Below, one piece after another: positions 32,543 through 40,356 of a stretch of 64,000 bases of DNA. The stretch's first letter is position 1. Each line of letters opens with the position of its first letter. This DNA comes from Acidobacteriaceae bacterium (GTDB lineage: Bacteria > Acidobacteriota > Terriglobia > Terriglobales > Acidobacteriaceae): NCBI GenBank assembly GCA_903642265.1, contig CAHJWN010000009.1, forward strand, positions 1 through 64,000. Direction: 5' to 3'. The position numbers and the translations under genes were made by a program. The notes under the pieces were generated by a model that worked only from the letters and a program-made list of their open reading frames with translations, was not told the origin of the DNA and made no database searches.

Positions 32543-32572
32543 GCACTCCTCAGCATCCGAGCTGAGGAGTGC
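32543..32572 (+). terminator. 12-bp-stem hairpin terminator
   Basis: GCACTCCTCAGC (32543-32554), loop ATCCGA, GCTGAGGAGTGC (32561-32572), perfect stem, 43 bp after the secreted-protein gene and before the DUF202 gene. A T-run is missing. Confidence 0.6.
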
Positions 32573-32608
32573 TCTACCCATACCAGAATCAATCGAGGTA
32601 AACGCAAC

Positions 32609-32989
32609 GTGACACCCATTCCAGAAAAAGATCCCCGAGTGTACTTTGCAGCAGAGCGTACTTTCCTGGCCTGGATTAGAACTGGATTGGGACTAATGGG
32701 AGTCGGCTTTGCAGTGGCTCGTTTTGGCTTGTTCCTGAGGCAAATGCGAGCGAGCGAAACCCATTCTGTTGTTCATAGCTCAGGCCTTTCCCTCTGGTCG
32801 GGAGTTGCTATCGTCTTCCTTGGTGTCATCGTTCTTGTGTCATCAGTCATGCAACATCTGACCTTGATCCGCGAGCTTCAGACCGGATCATGGGTTCCGG
32901 GCCGCATCTCTAGAAGTGCGGTTATCCTGGCTTCGCTGCTTGCGCTAGTTGGACTGGGCATGAGTATCTATCTGCTAGTGCTCAGATGA
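32609..32989 (+). CDS. DUF202 (YidH-like) membrane protein
   Basis: 126 residues from GTG 32609 with GAGGTAAACGCAAC upstream. RVYFAAERTFLAWIRTGLGLMGVGFAVARF is the DUF202 signature; three membrane helices (about 22-45, 60-82, 100-124). Family members are small inner-membrane proteins of unknown role. The stop region overlaps the end of a TetR remnant on the other strand. Confidence 0.85.
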   Translation: MTPIPEKDPRVYFAAERTFLAWIRTGLGLMGVGFAVARFGLFLRQMRASETHSVVHSSGLSLWSGVAIVFLGVIVLVSSVMQHLTLIRELQTGSWVPGRISRSAVILASLLALVGLGMSIYLLVLR

Positions 32990-33104
32990 GGTGACAAACC
33001 TTGTTCACTCCGGCGCGACTAAGGATCTCGGTCATTCCAGTAGCCGTATACTCGTCAGTCTGGAGAGCCTCGAGCCCTGCTTCAATGAGGATGTTCACGA
33101 CTTG
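32982..33104 (-). pseudogene. remnant of a TetR-family regulator gene
   Basis: Read on the minus strand from 33104 the frame gives QVVNILIEAGLEALQTDEYT, then ATGMTEILSRAGVNK, the first helices and the helix-turn-helix of TetR proteins up to the point where GSFYHYF would follow. Instead VCHLI and a stop come, formed by the end of the DUF202 gene. An in-frame TGA also lies before residue 1. The remaining about 150 residues are gone. Confidence 0.7.
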
Positions 33105-33169
33105 AGGAACTCATCTCTGAAGACTTATGTCAGCTAATGGAGATTACGTCCGGTCGATACAATTAGTCC

Positions 33170-33361
33170 GTGAGCAACCAGGATCAACTACAAAGACTGG
33201 TCATCAAGTGGACCGCTGTCAGTGAGGAATACAGAGCGGAGGCACAACGCCTAGAGCTCAACGATCGAAGTCGTCATGCAACGTCGATAGCGATGCTCGA
33301 AGCTTCGGCCCAGGCAATCGACCGGTGCATCCTCGAAATCAAGACCGCGTGCCAGTGCTAG
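33170..33361 (+). CDS. small helical protein, unknown
   Basis: 63 residues from GTG 33170: MSNQDQLQRLVIKWTAVSEE then mostly helical charged sequence ending ILEIKTACQC. It reads like a genuine coiled or helical-hairpin protein, with two Cys at the C terminus, but the ribosome site is weak. No family recognised. The rest of the gap to 33558 shows no gene; it has the word GCATCGGACT at 33361 and 33497. Confidence 0.45.
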   Translation: MSNQDQLQRLVIKWTAVSEEYRAEAQRLELNDRSRHATSIAMLEASAQAIDRCILEIKTACQC

Positions 33362-33558
33362 GCATCGGACTGCGATTACGGTACTTCCCCTCCACTAAGG
33401 CCGAATACATTTTGCGCAGACCTGTCATTCGCCCGATGCCTTTCCCTTGCGGTCGTGCGGCGGACCATATGTTAGCGAACAGATCCGTGGATGCGTGCAT
33501 CGGACTAATACCAGCAACTGAGGATCGTGCTCACGTAGGCGCGAGATTTCCAGAGCAT

Positions 33559-34203
33559 TCAGCGGATGACGCCTTTCCGCACCGCATAGAGGATCAGTTC
33601 AGGGACGGAGTGTAGATTCAGCTTCTGGAGAATGTTGCCCCGGTGTGTTTCCACGGTATATACGCTTAGGCCAAGCTGGTTGGCGATGTCTTTGTTGCTC
33701 TGCCCCTCTGCGATCAACTGCAACACCTCGCGTTCCCTAGTCGACAGAAGATCATAGCTATCTTCAATTCCACGATCGCGCATCTGGCGCACATAGTCTT
33801 CGACCAGCAAAGCACTGACGGACGGGCTGAAGAATGCTTTTCCAGAATGAACTGTCCGTATAGCCGTCATAAGGTCCGCCTCAGCGGATTCCTTGACAAG
33901 GTATCCGCGCGCACCTGCCTTCAAGGCTCTAAGCACATAGGCTTCATCGCTGTGCATACTGAGCACAATCACTCGGGTTTTCAGGTGCTTGGCTAGAAGC
34001 TGAGATGTTGCCTCAGCCCCATTGAGCTTTGGCATGCCGATATCAGTGACGACGACATCGGGAGTGGTTTCATCCACCACGCGAATCAATTCACGTCCAT
34101 CACCGGCTTCCCCCACCACCTGAAAGTCGCGTTGACGTTCCAGCAGAGACCTAAGTCCGGCCCGCAACACGATGTGATCATCTGCAAGAACAATACGGAT
34201 CAT
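33559..34203 (-). CDS. NarL/FixJ-type response regulator
   Basis: 214 residues. Receiver domain with the acidic pair at D8/D9, phosphorylation site D54 (VVVTDIGMP) and K103-type region (RGYLVKESAEADL); LuxR-type helix-turn-helix at the C terminus (LLSTREREVLQLIAEGQSNKDIANQLGLSVYTVETHRGNI). It overlaps the kinase gene by 4 bp (ATGA), so the pair is translated together. Target genes unknown. Confidence 0.93.
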   Translation of the reverse strand: MIRIVLADDHIVLRAGLRSLLERQRDFQVVGEAGDGRELIRVVDETTPDVVVTDIGMPKLNGAEATSQLLAKHLKTRVIVLSMHSDEAYVLRALKAGARGYLVKESAEADLMTAIRTVHSGKAFFSPSVSALLVEDYVRQMRDRGIEDSYDLLSTREREVLQLIAEGQSNKDIANQLGLSVYTVETHRGNILQKLNLHSVPELILYAVRKGVIR

Positions 34204-35561
34204 CCAAGCCTTCCTGCTTCTTCCACAGCCGGGGCCGGGAGTGTGATGTGGAGGGACGTTCCTCTATTTGGTCGTGATACAACCTGCACCTGCCCTAGGA
34301 GTCTCCCGACTCGCTCTTCGATACCGAGGAGGCCCATGCCTTTCTCCAAGTCGGGCCTAAAGCCTTTTCCGTCGTCTTCTATCGTGAGCAGAAGTACGTG
34401 TTCGTTTGGCTTGAACACGACGACAGCCGAACTGGCCGAGGCGTGCTTCACGGTATTGTGGAGAGCCTCCTGAACGACACGGTAGATGCAGGTCCGATAA
34501 GCATCCGGCAGGAAGTCGCCGTTGTCTTCGGCATCAACGCGAACGGACAAACCGGATCGTCGGGCAACTTCTCGACCTTGCCAGCGAAGAGCTGGAACCA
34601 AACCGAGGTCATCGAGCATGGCTGGGCGAAGCACCAGGGCGATATCTCGAATGGAACGCATACTCCCTTCCAGCTCTGCTTTAACACGCGCGAGTTGCTG
34701 TCTCGTGCCGTCATCTTCAACCATCTCATTCTGGATTCGACTTAGTTCGACAAGGGCCGCCGCCATCGTTTGCCCGAACTCGTCATGAAGCTCCCGAGAT
34801 AAGGCCCGCCGCTCTTCTTCTTGCGCATGTTCTAGCCGCCCAGTGAATAATTGGAGCTCTGTCCGTGCCTGAACTACCTCTCTATATTGACTTTCGGCAT
34901 ACCTCTCAGTTCTTCGGATCCGAAAGGACATTCCAGCGATGAGCACAAAGACCAAAGCCAAAGCGATCAAGGAGGAGACAAGAAGCTCAGCTTGCAGTCG
35001 GGTCTGCTCTGCGTGAAGCTGTGTCTCGGCACGATCCTGCTGCTCTCTGTTTAAGGCATTGATCTGGCGAGCGATATGTCTTATTTGTCTCCGTTCCGGC
35101 GAACCCGCGGACGGCCTTGCTGCTGGTGGAAGCTTTCCATTCTGCTCTCGTAGATCGGGTAAAGCAGCCCAGTAGTGATCGATGGAATCCCTGAGCTCGG
35201 CCAGCTTTTCCTCAGTGTTCTTGTCACTGCCTGCTTCGATGGAACTTCCGAACTGTTCAAGGAGTCGATTGGCCCGCTCATGTGTTGCTGGAAGTTCGCT
35301 TGCATCCATCGCGCGTTCATTGCCACTGTCGGGGGAGAGAGCGGAACGAAGCATCAAGCCTCGCAACCCGTCTAGCAGCCGAGTTCGTTGCCGAAACGCT
35401 GAAGTCACTGCATCGCTCCTGGCCGCTGTCTTGCGGAGGGAGTAGACAATATCGGCAGTGCTGATACACATGACCGCCAGGATTAAGGCGCAACCGAGCC
35501 ACAGGATCTTCCTCCCGGAAAAGAGCGATGGAGCGATGAGGTTAGGCTTATCTGGCTTCAT
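34200..35561 (-). CDS. NarX-type sensor histidine kinase (HisKA_3)
   Basis: 453 residues from ATG 35561. Membrane helices at about 18-40 and 194-213 enclose a 150-residue periplasmic helical sensor; then coiled coil, HisKA_3 box ALSRELHDEFGQ with phosphorylated His 259, and an HATPase domain (VVQEALHNTVKHASAS, LTIEDDGKGFRPDLEKGMGLLGIEERV). The sensor part has no recognised ligand motif. It is the partner of the overlapping response regulator. A 9-codon longer TTG start is possible; neither start has a strong ribosome site. Confidence 0.9.
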   Translation of the reverse strand: MKPDKPNLIAPSLFSGRKILWLGCALILAVMCISTADIVYSLRKTAARSDAVTSAFRQRTRLLDGLRGLMLRSALSPDSGNERAMDASELPATHERANRLLEQFGSSIEAGSDKNTEEKLAELRDSIDHYWAALPDLREQNGKLPPAARPSAGSPERRQIRHIARQINALNREQQDRAETQLHAEQTRLQAELLVSSLIALALVFVLIAGMSFRIRRTERYAESQYREVVQARTELQLFTGRLEHAQEEERRALSRELHDEFGQTMAAALVELSRIQNEMVEDDGTRQQLARVKAELEGSMRSIRDIALVLRPAMLDDLGLVPALRWQGREVARRSGLSVRVDAEDNGDFLPDAYRTCIYRVVQEALHNTVKHASASSAVVVFKPNEHVLLLTIEDDGKGFRPDLEKGMGLLGIEERVGRLLGQVQVVSRPNRGTSLHITLPAPAVEEAGRLG

Positions 35562-35877
35562 AGGGCAGCAAAGAGTGCAACCATCCAAGATTCAGGATAT
35601 CCCTGCCTTTCAAATGCTTCCATACCGTCGAGAGAGTAGGAGGAGCCGGCGCGGTAAATGCTTGGGCCGTCCCTCCGCGAAGATGAAACGACTCTCGGTC
35701 TAGATCAATCGTTTCAAATTCATCCATTTCCCAAGCATCTGCTCTTCGCACCATACCCTATGGAGGGCAGGAGAAATACCCTCTCGACGGGAGGAGAATT
35801 TGCTGTGATTTTGCATTCATACACATAGACCGCGTACTTGGGTATTGACGAACTTAGGGACCAAAAGGAGCAACACT
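35562..35877. promoter_or_regulatory. divergent intergenic region
   Basis: About 315 bp between the kinase gene (minus) and the small secreted protein gene (plus). No supported gene. Two GGGAGG/CCCTC-containing words near 35760-35800 and a GC-poor stretch at 35800-35850 suggest a promoter for the plus-strand gene. The minus-strand frame 35548-35754 is not convincing. Confidence 0.4.
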
Positions 35878-36234
35878 ATGAATTTGAAATGCTTAATCGT
35901 TGCAGTTTCTCTCGGAGCAATCCCGGCAGCAAGCGCTCTGGCGCAGCAAACGACCTACAAACAGCGTCATACGGTTAACGCACGAGACGCCCGCCAGCAG
36001 GCACGTATTAACAAGGGTGTGGCCGATGGCCAGATCACTCCGAAGGGTGCTGCGGCTGCTGATGTCCACCAGGCCCGTCTGAATTCCGAACAAAGCAACA
36101 TGCGGGCCGCCGACGGCGGTCATCTCACAAGCCAGGATCGGCATAAGCTGGCCCGTCAGCAGGACCGCACCTCTCAGCGCATTTATGATCGCAACCACAA
36201 TGCCGCGACCGACCCGGGCGTCCCCCCAAGCTAG
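35878..36234 (+). CDS. small secreted protein, helical repeat type
   Basis: 118 residues, ATG 35878 after AAAGGAGCAACACT. Signal peptide MNLKCLIVAVSLGAIPAASALA, then two related helical units: RDARQQARINKGVADGQITP and NMRAADGGHLTSQDRHKLARQQDRTSQRIYD. Proteins of this pattern occur as small periplasmic proteins in many soil bacteria; function unknown. Ends with DRNHNAATDPGVPPS. Confidence 0.7.
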   Translation: MNLKCLIVAVSLGAIPAASALAQQTTYKQRHTVNARDARQQARINKGVADGQITPKGAAAADVHQARLNSEQSNMRAADGGHLTSQDRHKLARQQDRTSQRIYDRNHNAATDPGVPPS

Positions 36235-36330
36235 GGTTCGCTCTCTCTCTATTCCACTCTCAAAACGTTTCCCGCAATCGGCTAGTATTCACCTGCTGAA
36301 AACTTAGGCACAAGAGGAAGAGGCAGAAGC

Positions 36331-36516
36331 ATGGATGAGCTCAGTTCCATCGGACATCATCCCAGCAACGTAGCCATACGCACCTATGGCGTGCGGCGGA
36401 CCTGCGAATACGTGAGCGGTCACTTAGCGTCAAAGTTGATGTTGGAGCGCAAACGTTGCCTCGATTTCCAGGCATCATTGATGCAACATTTTGGCCGCCC
36501 TCGCGTTCCAAACTGA
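36331..36516 (+). CDS. possible small protein, doubtful
   Basis: 61 residues starting at ATG 36331 with AGAGGAAGAGGCAGAAGC upstream, a convincing ribosome site. The sequence (MDELSSIGHHPSNVAIRTYG...MQHFGRPRVPN) shows no domain or signal. It lies 112 bp before the secreted repeat protein. It may be real or chance. Confidence 0.35.
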   Translation: MDELSSIGHHPSNVAIRTYGVRRTCEYVSGHLASKLMLERKRCLDFQASLMQHFGRPRVPN

Positions 36517-36628
36517 ATGATGGAGCATCGAGGGATGAACTTTGAAGACGCCATGAAGACGGTCTTGCTCTGTATCGACCATCAGGATCGTAGGCTCAAA
36601 TCTAGAACAAAGAGGAAGGAAGTTAGCT

Positions 36629-37033
36629 ATGAGGTATCTACGGCATCTCTCGTTGGCTGGAGTCGTGGCAGGGTTGTGCTTGGCCGCGAGCAAACCGATG
36701 TCAGCATCTCCGTTGTCCCTAGGCGGTAGCCTGTCCCCGGTAGCTGGGTTTCATGCCCAGATCGTGGTGGGTTGGCATAACGGCCGGTACTGGGATGGAA
36801 ACCGTTACTGGCGGCGTCGTGAATGGTACGCGGCACATCCGGGATGGAACGGCGGTTGGGGGCCGGGGTGGAACTATCGGCCGGAAGCTGTCGTGGGCGG
36901 GCCAGGACTTACAATTGGCTGGTACAACGGTCGCTATTGGGATGGCCACCGCTATTGGGATCATGATGGCTGGTACAGGGCCCATCCTGGATGGCGCGGC
37001 GGCTGGGGTCCTGGTTGGCACTATCGTCCATAG
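36629..37033 (+). CDS. secreted Trp/Tyr/Gly-rich tandem-repeat protein
   Basis: 134 residues, ATG 36629 after AAGAGGAAGGAAGTTAGCT. Signal peptide to about residue 26 (LSLAGVVAGLCLAASKPMSA). The mature part is two 38-residue units, residues 48-85 and 97-134, both with the pattern GW.NGRYWDG.RYW, W(Y)..HPGW.GGWGPGW.YRP. No Cys. Such aromatic-rich envelope proteins (YXWDG-type) may bind surfaces or carbohydrate, but the function is not known. The repeat encodes also a near-duplicate at the DNA level. Confidence 0.75.
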   Translation: MRYLRHLSLAGVVAGLCLAASKPMSASPLSLGGSLSPVAGFHAQIVVGWHNGRYWDGNRYWRRREWYAAHPGWNGGWGPGWNYRPEAVVGGPGLTIGWYNGRYWDGHRYWDHDGWYRAHPGWRGGWGPGWHYRP

Positions 37034-37301
37034 TATGGTGGCGACTTGGTTCACCTGCCCGAAAGAGTGGAGTGATGTCCGTCGCTCCACCCTTCGGGTG
37101 AGTTTCGAGTGCGGCTCGAAAGCATTTCCAGGAAAGCACCCTGCTGCAATGCATCTATGTCAAACGAAGAGGCAAACATCTGATAACCCATTGATTAGGT
37201 ATGGTCAATCGCGGGTTCAAAGCATGGTCGGACCTATGTTCCTTCGAGGACCTAAATAGTCGATCCTCCGCCGACGCGAAGGATCGATTGTTATCTACTC
37301 G
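37034..37301. other. convergent intergenic region with hairpins
   Basis: No gene. Hairpins CACCC-TTC-GGGTG (37088-37100), TTTCGAG-TGCGG-CTCGAAA (37103-37121) and GATCCT...AGGATC (37262-37285). They lie between the 3' ends of a plus-strand and a minus-strand gene and are probably terminators. Confidence 0.5.
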
Positions 37302-37679
37302 TTACTTCGTGGGTGCGATCAGGTCCTTGGCTGCTTTCGCGACCCGGAACTTGACGGCCGTCTTGGCTTTGATCTTGATCGCTTCACCTGTCTGGGGATT
37401 ACGGCCGATGCGAGCCGCACGTTGAGCCTTCACCAGCTTACCGAGGCCAGGGATAGTGAACTCGCCGTTCTTTTTGGTCTCCTGAATCGCAGTCGAAGCG
37501 AGAAAATCGAAGAATGCTGCAGTCTGCTTCGACGACAACTCCATTTTCTCTGCGACCAATTTGACCAGCTCTGATTTCGTCATCTTCTTGGTGGAGCTTG
37601 TCTTCTTCGCTGGAGCGGCGCTGGTCTTGGCCGCCACGGGAGCAGCGATCTTCTTTGCGGGTGCTTTCTTCGTTGCCAT
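37302..37679 (-). CDS. HU-family DNA-binding protein with histone-like tail, copy 2
   Basis: 125 residues, a paralogue of 23545-23922 with 8 substitutions (T11I, M15V, T28S, I30T, L42V, L59F, T62S and S78G, numbering from the other copy). All residues of the DNA-binding arm (RAARIGRNPQTGE) are the same. The N-terminal Lys/Ala/Pro tail is kept. It belongs to the same two-gene unit with a small basic protein, and to the long duplicated segment. The two HU chains could form homo- or heterodimers. Confidence 0.92.
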   Translation of the reverse strand: MATKKAPAKKIAAPVAAKTSAAPAKKTSSTKKMTKSELVKLVAEKMELSSKQTAAFFDFLASTAIQETKKNGEFTIPGLGKLVKAQRAARIGRNPQTGEAIKIKAKTAVKFRVAKAAKDLIAPTK

Positions 37680-37690
37680 AGATCCTCAAA

Positions 37691-37919
37691 ATCGAACGGG
37701 TTAGTAGGTCACTTCTGCTTTGCAGGGGTCTTCTTGGAGGCCGCTTTCTTTGCTGGAACGGCAGTTCCCTCCTTCGGAGGTGAGACGTAAGCCATGACGG
37801 ACGCGCCGAGCTCACGCGTTTCCGCGGTCGTCAACATACTGGGCGATTTCAACGCTTTCTGCGCGAGCTTCTTGATCTTGGGAGATGTGATTGCTGCAGG
37901 TGCTTTGGGCATCTCGTAA
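37691..37919 (-). repeat. 229-bp perfect direct repeat, copy 2
   Basis: Identical to 23935-24163, same orientation. The perfect identity over a full gene plus flanks, beside an HU gene that differs at several positions, points to recent gene conversion or a patchy duplication. Confidence 0.9.
37709..37912 (-). CDS. small basic Lys/Ala-rich protein, copy 2
   Basis: 67 residues, identical in protein and DNA to the gene at 23953-24156. Start ATG 37912. It precedes the second HU gene by 29 bp on the same strand. See copy 1 for sequence features; function unknown, nucleoid-associated role inferred from the basic tail and the conserved pairing with HU. Confidence 0.7.
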   Translation of the reverse strand: MPKAPAAITSPKIKKLAQKALKSPSMLTTAETRELGASVMAYVSPPKEGTAVPAKKAASKKTPAKQK

Positions 37920-37981
37920 CTCTACGTTCTAGAGCTTCCTCAGGTTTTCAGAAGAGGTGCTTAAACATCACGAGGACAAGT

Positions 37982-38143
37982 ATGCCGTACCTTGCGCAAA
38001 GCGATAGCCAATACATCGGAAGGACGCAAGGAGGCCCAGCACATAGGCATTCGCGTCGATTTGAAGTCAGTATTGCCCAGGATCTTGAAGATCCGGGCGT
38101 GCAGGCAATTCTCCAGGAAATCGGCCAGCGCAGCAACGAGTGA
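37982..38143 (+). CDS. possible small protein, doubtful
   Basis: 53 residues from ATG 37982 with ACGAGGACAAGT upstream: MPYLAQSDSQYIGRTQGG then RRFEVSIAQDLEDPGVQAIL and QEIGQRSNE. The acidic helical second half looks protein-like, but two other open frames overlap it (37992-38246 plus and 37961-38203 minus), and none is clearly better. The surrounding 330 bp (37913-38242) otherwise holds nothing I recognise. Confidence 0.3.
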   Translation: MPYLAQSDSQYIGRTQGGPAHRHSRRFEVSIAQDLEDPGVQAILQEIGQRSNE

Positions 38144-38242
38144 GGCAGTTCTGGGAGGGATTACTACGTGTGGCCCGAATGAGGACCACACGTCTGGATG
38201 CATTAGTCGTTGCGCACATCGAACCCCCCTGGCTCTTCCCGC

Positions 38243-38671
38243 CTAGCGGCCAGCTTTAATGTAGGTCCAACCCTGTTCCTGCTTCTTTACGACTTCCACG
38301 ATTCCGGCAGGCACGATTTCGACGCCCGACACCAAGTCCGCCGGTTCGAGTCCCTGCTTCTTCATTGCGTTGGCACAAGCTGCGAAGTGAACGTGCATTG
38401 ACTCCAGCTTTAGAATTTCATCTGCGTCTGAACCGTTCTTCTTCAAAAAGGCGATGCCAGGGCCATAGGATACGACCTCAACTTCCACAGCTTCGGGAGC
38501 CAAGCCGGTCATAAGATTGCGCACGTTGTTCAATGTGAGTTTCCAATCAGTCTCATCAGGAGATGTCAGTGCAAAGACGACCTTATGAACTTTCACCTGA
38601 GCACGCATGGGCAGAACGCACAGGATGGCTCCTGCGACGATTAAGACAGGCACCATAAGTTTTCTCAGCAT
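38243..38671 (-). CDS. DsrE/F-like sulfur-carrier-family protein, secreted
   Basis: 142 residues, ATG 38671 after TTGAGGAGAACAA. Signal peptide MLRKLMVPVLIVAGAILCVLPMRAQ, then KVVFALTSPDETDWKLTLNNVRNLM, VEVEVVSYGPGIAFL, VHFAACANAMKKQGLEPADLVSGVEIVPAGIVEVVKKQEQGWTYIK. This is the DsrE-like fold; Cys in FAACANAM is at the place of the sulfur-carrying Cys of the family. Export suggests a periplasmic sulfur-handling role. It is the last gene of the sulfide cluster, 9 bp after the TauE-like gene. Confidence 0.8.
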   Translation of the reverse strand: MLRKLMVPVLIVAGAILCVLPMRAQVKVHKVVFALTSPDETDWKLTLNNVRNLMTGLAPEAVEVEVVSYGPGIAFLKKNGSDADEILKLESMHVHFAACANAMKKQGLEPADLVSGVEIVPAGIVEVVKKQEQGWTYIKAGR

Positions 38672-38680
38672 TTGTTCTCC

Positions 38681-39049
38681 TCAACGGCCGAAGGCAAGCT
38701 TGATTGCCAGTGCGACGAGTAAAACAGCAAAACCTCGTCGCAGCATTACATCTGAAAGGTGTTGTGCCCAGATCCCGCCGAACCACCCTCCCACAGCGAA
38801 ACCGACTGCAATCAGCAGAGCCAGCTTCAGATCGACATGACCAGCTTTATAGTAAGTCCAGAAAGCGAAGATGCCGATAGGAAGAAGCAGAGTAGCGACA
38901 GAAGTGCCCTGTGCCGTCTTTTGCGACATCCCGTAGAAGAAGACGAGTGCCGGAATCAAAAAGGCCCCGCCCCCAATCCCAATCATGCCTGAGATGACCC
39001 CGATTATCAGACCGAGCGTAAGGCCACCAGCGATCGCGACAGTGCTCAT
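38681..39049 (-). CDS. half-size TauE/SafE sulfite exporter
   Basis: 122 residues with four membrane helices and the TSUP signature GLIIGVISGMIGIGGGAFLIPALV, then KTAQGTSVATLLLPIGIFAFW and GFAVGGWFGGIWAQ. Full-length TauE/SafE proteins have two such halves (about 250 residues); half-size forms in sulfide oxidation clusters probably dimerise. It should export sulfite or a related anion made by the persulfide dioxygenases. Located 95 bp downstream of the sulfide:quinone oxidoreductase gene. Confidence 0.85.
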   Translation of the reverse strand: MSTVAIAGGLTLGLIIGVISGMIGIGGGAFLIPALVFFYGMSQKTAQGTSVATLLLPIGIFAFWTYYKAGHVDLKLALLIAVGFAVGGWFGGIWAQHLSDVMLRRGFAVLLVALAIKLAFGR

Positions 39050-39144
39050 AGAAGCACCGTCGTAGAAGCGAATGAACCAAAACGGCAGGACTCACGCCAT
39101 CTTATAGTCCGATGTTCGGCGCTACAGTCGTTCATAGGATCCCT

Positions 39145-40356
39145 TTAGGCCCAGCCCTTCAGCATGAAATGCCAATAAAGACGGGGCAGGACGTACTTCT
39201 TCACCAGGAACATGCTGTAACGTTCTTTGGACTGGTCGATAGGAAACGTCTCCGCAGGCTTGCTCTCGTAATCGAACTCTGCCATCACAAGGCTTTTGTA
39301 CCCCGTGACCAGCGGGCATGATGTATAGCCGTCGTAGCGAGCGCGTTCGGGAGAGCCCTTCATCACGGATATCATATTGCGTGCAGCCACAGGAGCTTGC
39401 TTCCGAATGGCCGCTCCGGTCTTAGACGTCGGTAGGCCACTTGCATCGCCCAAGCTGAAGACATTTGGGAAGCGGACATGCTGCAGCGAATCTTTATCGA
39501 CATCGACCCAACCATCTTTGTTGGCCAGGGATGACTGCTTCACCACGTCCAACGCGCTCTGAGGGGGCGTAACGTGAATCATGTCGTAATGCATCGCCAC
39601 CTCTTCCTTTGTGTCCAAGTTCTGGAAGACTGCTTCCTTTATCTCAGGACGGAGTGCGACGAGATTGTGCTTGAAGTGGGTCTCGATTCGTTTACGCTTG
39701 AGCACCTGCTCCAGGGTGTCTGCATACTTTTTGACCGAGAAGATGCCGCCCGCAGCCGAGCAAAACACAACCTTGGATTTGTCTCGTATGCCTGAGTTCT
39801 GAAAATAATCTTCGGCCAGATACATGATCTTCTGAGGTGCACCGCCGCACTTGATTGGGGGGTTCGGCTGCGTGAAAATAGCCGTGCCGCCCTTGAAGTT
39901 GCGGATGTTCTCCCAAGTTGAGTCCACCGTCTCAAATGAATAGTTGCTGCAGACGCCGTTTTTACCGACGCTCTCAGCGAGGCCTGGGATCTTGTTCCAA
40001 TCGATCTTAAGACCGGTAGCGACGATGAGGTACTCGTAATCAATGCGCTGGCCTGATTGCGTGACCGCGTAATTCTCTTCGGGGCAAAAGCTTGCCACAG
40101 CATCTTTGATCCACGTGGCATCGCGTGGAATTAGGCTAGCTTCGGGCCTTTGCGAATATTCCTTAGGGTAGATTCCTCCACCCACGAGCGTCCACATTGG
40201 CTGGTAGTAGTGAACCTCGGACGGCTCGAGGATGGCGACAGAATACCGTTTCTTCAGTACGGAACCCATTCTTAGAAGCAGATGCGCTGCGACAGTGATG
40301 CCTGCGCTGCCTCCGCCGACTACCAGAACTCCTACCTTCTTGATGTTTTCGATCAT
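39145..40356 (-). CDS. sqr: sulfide:quinone oxidoreductase
   Basis: 403 residues from ATG 40356, overlapping the stop of the upstream dioxygenase gene (ATGA). FAD site VLVVGGGSAGITVAAHLL; PSEVHYYQPMWTLVGGG is typical of SQR; redox cysteines C170 (PNPPIKCGGAPQK) and C347 (YTSCPLVTGYKS) match the catalytic pair of mitochondrial-type SQOR, and C136 is a third Cys; the second FAD contact is NVFSLGDASGLPTSKTGAA. It oxidises sulfide to persulfide and passes electrons to quinone at the inner membrane. The end is hydrophobic (LYWHFMLKGWA), suiting monotopic membrane attachment. Confidence 0.93.
   Translation of the reverse strand: MIENIKKVGVLVVGGGSAGITVAAHLLLRMGSVLKKRYSVAILEPSEVHYYQPMWTLVGGGIYPKEYSQRPEASLIPRDATWIKDAVASFCPEENYAVTQSGQRIDYEYLIVATGLKIDWNKIPGLAESVGKNGVCSNYSFETVDSTWENIRNFKGGTAIFTQPNPPIKCGGAPQKIMYLAEDYFQNSGIRDKSKVVFCSAAGGIFSVKKYADTLEQVLKRKRIETHFKHNLVALRPEIKEAVFQNLDTKEEVAMHYDMIHVTPPQSALDVVKQSSLANKDGWVDVDKDSLQHVRFPNVFSLGDASGLPTSKTGAAIRKQAPVAARNMISVMKGSPERARYDGYTSCPLVTGYKSLVMAEFDYESKPAETFPIDQSKERYSMFLVKKYVLPRLYWHFMLKGWA

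Noticed and set aside
36517-36729. Small plus-strand frame before the Trp-rich protein
   Set aside because: Overlaps the signal peptide of the better supported gene at 36629 and starts without a ribosome site.
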